Assembly: GCA_022605955.1 (NCBI GenBank) | Contig: JAKCOZ010000001.1 | Location: 103,510,211 to 103,574,210 of the forward strand | DNA length: 64,000 nt | DNA from: Rallus limicola | Lineage: Eukaryota; Chordata; Aves; Gruiformes; Rallidae | Reading direction: 5' to 3' | Shown here: positions 58,723 through 64,000 of the stretch, piece by piece | Numbering within the stretch: the first letter of the stretch is position 1 | Layout: every line of letters starts with the position of its first letter | Notes under the pieces: model-generated | Databases searched by the model: none | The model's input: the letters and a program-made list of their open reading frames with translations, nothing else | Told to the model about the DNA's origin: nothing | Made by a program: the position numbers and the translations under genes

Positions 58723-61700
58723 GTAGCCATAAGTACTAGGTTAAGTATCAGCCATTTCGCCTGAACAAAACACATGATGAGAACCTCTTATACTTTGGCA
58801 AAATTTCATCAGTTTCATTGTTTTGAAGATTTCATCCTGTATTTTACCAAAGTCTGAACTGTCTGAACATGTGCACACATGTTACGTAAATGCACTTGGA
58901 GCTTTGGGGAGCTGCCACGGGATGTCCTATTTATCTGCCCACCTGGAGCTCACTGCAGCACTGTGGACCTATTTTGCACAGGGGCACATTAGGATACACC
59001 CTGTATAAGTTAAGAGAAAATAATAAAATACCACAGCACAGATATTTTCCTGTAACCTACTTCAATTTTGACCGAGATAACTATGTGAAATTTGCCATAG
59101 TTAACCACATGTCTCCCAAGATGTGACATGCAGGACTAATATATCCTTGTGAGTTATTTTTTAAATGTTCTTCATCTCCCTCAATATTGTATTAACTGTC
59201 CTACCTCTGATCCAAACTAGGCAAATTCAGCCTTGCTTCCTTTGTTTTCCTTTTCTGGTCTCAGGATCTTTTTTTTTTGTTGTTGTCCGTCAACCTTTGC
59301 TGACAAGTGGCCCAGGACAGAAGTAACTCAAGCTTGGTGTTTCTGTTAATACAGTCCCAAGCAGCTGGCTGCCTGCTGCATAATCATCAAGGCACAGTAT
59401 TATAGACTATTTGAAGACCATCATGTGCCTTTACAGCTCATCTATTTCATGCTAAAGCAGGTATCTAAGACGTATATTCTGACAAAAGAGAAGCAAAGCA
59501 CCAATTTTCTGGAAAGTGAAGGTCTCCTCTATTGTTCCTTCAAATCCTGAGCAGCGCTTTATACCATCCCTGCAATAAGGACGTTCTGACCGTGACACAG
59601 GCACCCAGCAGACACCCTTACTGGGGCATCAAGGGTTGACGGTGTAACAGGTCACCACAACTGAAGCTCGCTGACGAACTTCACCTGCTCAATGACTGCC
59701 ATTGCTCAGCCTCAGGAACGAGCTCCGGAAACGCTCCGTAGAGTGCACTGGTGTAAAACAAGAGCTAAGGATACGCAGGACCTGATTTTGCCCGATCCCA
59801 CCTGTCTTTAGGATGGGTGGTAAGTAGGCAGGTCTGTCAGGGGAATTGCAAAAGTTCCATCATGCTCAGTGAATTATGTCCAGGCAGCTCTTCGGGCCAT
59901 TTAACCCGGCATAGCTCCCTCCCGTTCAGCAGGACGCCATTTACACCAGCCGAGCACTGGCTTCACAAGTTTTTAATATCCCCAGATGGAGCAACCTGTC
60001 ACGGCAACCACCTCCCACAGCATAAAAGCCTGGAAATACAACGGTACCGAGCCGAGAGCACCCCTCCCCCTGCATCACCGAACCTAAATGCCACAATGCA
60101 AAGACATCACCTATGAGATTTTTACTTTAATAATTTAGGGTGAACCTATGTGCACCACTGATGCAGCCAAGTGTTTTCCCTGAGCTCCCTGCACGCATGG
60201 AAGCCACTTGGCTCCACTGACCTTTCATTGCACAAGTAGAGGCTTGCTGGAGTGCCCTGCCAAGGTTCTGGCAATACATTTTTCATCTGCCTTTTCTAGG
60301 GTATTTTTAACTTGATTCACCATTTAAAGTGTGAGAGCAAAGCCTTGCACTGTCTCACGCCAGCACGGTACTCTCAAAGCCAGCAAGGAGGGAGATGCAT
60401 AAAAACTGATGTCTGGACATTTTGGTGGCAATCCTTTAGAAATATTTGTAGCAAAATCAACCTCTGCTAAGTGCAGAATGAGGAAATTTAGGCAAGTTGT
60501 ATTACAGTGAAGTGATACACCACTGAGCATTCAGAGTCTAGTGAACAAAGCGTGGCAACTCCTGAACACCTAATGACAGAAAATGCAGTCCCACTTCCTA
60601 CCTACAACACAAACTACAATAACTTGTAGGCACCTAGTAAGAAATGTTTCTGAAAAAATAACATTTTTAATGGTATTCAAACATGATTGAGATTTTCCAA
60701 ATACAGTTTTTGCTGTGTCACACTGATGAAGCTCAAATTGTATTAATATCGCTCCCTTCACAAACAAAATCTTGAAAAGGGTTGACAAAAAGTAGCAGAT
60801 TTGCAGTGAAATTAATTAGGTTTTTGTCTTTATTGTTCTCCACGGTGTACGAACGATAGCATCACACAGGGACCAAAAAAAAACCCAAACCACCCTCACA
60901 GCTCTAGTCCTGCTTGGGGAAACAGAGCTATTTGTTTTGATGTCTACATTGAAAATTTCAACTTATCAGGAAATAATACTTTGCAAGTTAGGTTGACTCA
61001 CACGTGGCTGTTTTAAATTTGTGTTTCTCAATTTGAGAGAAATATTACAGGGCTAATCCTGCATCTTTGAAAACACAATTCACTAAACCTTGAGGAATGT
61101 TTGCTTAAGTAAGGAATAAATCAATGCAGAGTATGAACCTGTACTTTAAAGTTCCATTTAACTACAGAAACATACAAATTACTGAAGATTACTTCAGGTA
61201 CAAACTGAAGGGTATCTATTTCACCACCTAAAGCAATTCCTATGAAACCTAAGAATTACTCATTTGCTCATTTTCAGGAGCTGTTAATTTTAGAGATTAA
61301 TTCCAAGATTCATCCAAGTACAACTTCCTAAAAGTATTAGTTGAAAAGTCCTGCATTCTCTTTTCAATAAACTCCAGTAACATGCTAATAACCTGCATGG
61401 TTTCTCATCTATTGGTTAGCTGTACTCCAGAACATAGCTTGCATGACTCCCATTTGTAAGCATCCACCTACTATCGCTGAGGTGTTGTGTTATAACCTAG
61501 CTGGAAGTGGTGGTGGCCTTAAGGACATACAGCAAGACATGAGAAAGCTCTGTGTCCCCTACTAATAAATGAATTCTGTTGCTGCTGAGCTTTTTGGAGG
61601 CTGTTTCTGCAACTTAAGTGTCCGTTAGTCTTAAATTATATCCTTCCTTCTGTTGCTCGAGTTCATTTCTTTTATACAAGTAGGATAGATAAGAAGGTTA

Positions 61701-63859
61701 GGTTGACTCAGTGTAAAAACTAGAAATTCCTTGCTTTTAAATCAAAAATATTAGGGTCATGAACTTTAAATATAGCTTTATATAATTTAGTCTAGTGGCT
61801 TATGTGTAGATAAAGATGGTATTTCCTTGGACAGCGCTATTAGTTCATATATCAACGGAAAAGCTTTTTCACAGGAACGTGAAAGAAATACTCAGTAAGA
61901 CACTAAAATTTAATTATTGTACTACCTGAGACTGAAAACTATACCTTATCTCAAAATCCATTATTTTTCATCCTAATGAGTTAGTTTTACTGGTCATATT
62001 GCCATCCTCATTTTCTTGTGTAGAGGTCTAGAAAAGTAATCATTAGCTAGGTGCTGAGAAATAGCTAGAATTTCTATCGCTCACATATCCTTTCTCAACT
62101 AATTAAATACCAACAAGAGAATCCATTCGTTTGTATTATAAGTCAGAAGAAAAAAAAAAAAGCTCCCTAACAGTGGAAAATGCAATTAAACTACCAGTGT
62201 ATTAATTCAGGTGCAAACTGCTGCACAATTGTATAGCAGTGCTTTCCTTAATTAACTAAAGCATGAAGAAGAAAATCTGATGGCTTAATAGCATTTTCTT
62301 TACTGTCAGAAATGCTTTGGGATGATTTTATTATGTTACCACAAAGCGTGTTGGAGCAGTTATTGTCATTACTTCTGTTTGTCACCTCTAAGAGTGACAG
62401 ATTCCATGAAGAAACTTGCTGCTCTTAATGGATGTGAAGGATTAATATTTTGTAACATCATTACTTTATAGGCAGGATACCTATAGTAATATTTTAGGTA
62501 TTCACACAGCCATGTAACACGCAAGGAGGATTTATTCTTCAGCAGCATCTCTTTGGATGTGTGTGTTTGTTGCTGCGATTGAAAGCTGAGCAGTTTGCCA
62601 TACTTATCCTTGTGTATGCTGCGGTGGAAGTAACAGAGTCTCACCAGCATTAAACCGTCATTGCACACACTCGAGGAGCAAATCCAAACTAGAGATGCAC
62701 ACAGATCTTGCAGCAGAGAGTCTACAAACCACGCAGAGCAAATTTAGGGAAAAGCAACGTGGGCAATTGCCTGGGAGCCTTGCTAGACCAAACAGAAGCA
62801 GCAAAGCAAGTTATGCAATTGGGAGGTTGACAGAGGGAAGAGTGCACACCCTAAATCTCTTCCCAGGTCCTTGCAAAGCTGTGAAGCCAAGGTTTCATCC
62901 TGTACCAACCTAAGCATTTAGGCTACATTCAAGCAAATAAGTTTCACTTTAAACTCTGGCACACTCCTTTTTCCTTCAGAGGCTATTCCCATTAAAGCTA
63001 AGCAAGTTAAGGCTGCCTAGTATCAGTGATGATGCTCATGTGTTTCCAAAGCATCCTGCAGTAGCGTGCAGATAAGTTTATCTGGATGTGTTTTTCTTTT
63101 TTCCACGAGTTTCCCTGGCCCTGAATTTACCGCCCTGTGAAAGCACAAAGCTTTATGTTTCATGCGCTCTATGCCCCTGTACAGACAGTCCCCTCAGCTC
63201 TAAACTGGCACAGATACACTGTAGTGGTGAGCAGAGAAACAACAAACTTCACCCACATCCCATGAGGAAAAAAGCGAGCGTACGCCAAACACAGACAGCT
63301 GTAAACTTACGACAGGTTTTCAGGTGCAAGGTGCCAAATGTCTTCAGCTTCCCCCCCACCCCTTGCCCTTGCTCAGCACTTAGAGGGGCTGTGTCCCTTT
63401 ATTTAAACATTCCGGTCATCGTGTCCCTTGCTCTCTAAGCATGTGAGGAGCCTTCCAGTTGATGTTTCAAGAAGTACTCATGTGAGGAAAGCCAAGTGGG
63501 GTTAACGCTTGGCAGGTCAAAAAGCATCAATCTTTTTCCTTTGCATCAGAACATGCCTTTAGGAATGTATCTCCTCCCCAGGTGGCATAAGCAGCTTCTT
63601 TTCCCTTTTCTTTTTTGTTTTTTACCCCCCTTTCATGTTCAGTGTTTGCCAAGCCAAAGCGGGGTGGGCAGAGAAACCGAAGGGTGGCAGGTTCTGCCTA
63701 CATCTTTCCCACAGTTTCTCCTAACCCCTAACTCTCCCGATACTTTGTATTCACTGTCTCACTTGACTGACACAAGAAACCCACTGTAGGGAGAGAGGCT
63801 TCCTGTGAACCGAGACCCGTTTCCATGGTGCGGAGTTTTCTACTTAAAAATAAATTCCC
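58723..63859. other. Host non-coding DNA
   Basis: No gene or element is recognised. It is AT-rich with a T run near 59270 and an A run near 62150. 63345-63365 has a C-rich run. Open frames are short and lack recognisable domains. Confidence 0.6.
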
Positions 63860-63939
63860 TCTTTCTGGGGCTAGGCGTATGTACGGCACTCGCGGAGCTC
63901 CCCACACCCCGGAGCTAGGGGCCGAGGGCAGAGGAGGAA
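63860..63939. other. GC-richer segment near the window end
   Basis: After a long AT-rich stretch the sequence becomes richer in C and G with several CpG (for example CTCGCGGAGC and GGGGCCGAGG). It could be the edge of a CpG island, but too little is visible to say. Confidence 0.35.
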
Positions 63940-64000
63940 GAAACACGTCCCCCATCCTAAAATGCTACCCTTCACGTGGAGAAACACGTCCCCCATCCTA
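63940..64000. repeat. 41-bp direct repeat reaching the window end
   Basis: The 20-base word GAAACACGTCCCCCATCCTA at 63940-63959 recurs exactly at 63981-64000, a period of 41. The window stops at the end of the second word, so the array length is unknown. Confidence 0.85.

Noticed and set aside
1..64000. CRISPR arrays, bacterial operons, phage or plasmid features
   Set aside because: No regular spacer arrays, ribosome-binding-site-led gene strings or prokaryotic gene families are present; the repeat content is that of a bird nuclear genome.

Overview
The window looks like bird nuclear DNA. It is AT-leaning and almost gene-free. It carries CR1 LINE fragments (a family abundant in birds), an LTR fragment of a kind common in birds, and two copies of an endogenous retrovirus whose pol resembles class III (ERV-L, related to spumaviruses). 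No bacterial or phage features and no recognisable host protein-coding exon were found. The species cannot be named from the sequence alone.

Layout: 1-4233 is the 3' part of ERV copy A (pol, short non-coding spacer, 3' LTR), cut by the window start. 4234-33977 is host non-coding DNA with an old CR1/L3-like remnant (about 9530-10090), a plus-strand CR1 3' end (about 24049-24302) and a minus-strand CR1 piece (about 29486-29902). 33978-40937 is a complete ERV copy B. 40938-64000 is host non-coding DNA with a degenerate LTR (about 49162-49860), a short CR1 piece (about 58624-58722) and a GC-richer end with a 41-bp repeat.

Copy B is the highlight. It runs 5-bp duplication, 589-bp LTR, lysine-type primer binding site, gag, a single in-frame UAG, pol (protease, reverse transcriptase, RNase H, integrase), a 497-bp spacer without env, a purine tract, a 589-bp LTR and the matching 5-bp duplication. 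Its LTRs read as identical and both long frames are open, so it appears very young. Gag and Pol lie in one frame, and a six-pair hairpin sits ten bases after the stop, which suggests stop-codon readthrough. The Gag N terminus has several hydrophobic segments, no zinc knuckle is seen, and no env is present, which points to an intracellular, retrotransposing lifestyle. Copy A is an independent insertion of a close relative in the same orientation; the two pol stretches differ at 8 positions in about 3.1 kb by my reading.
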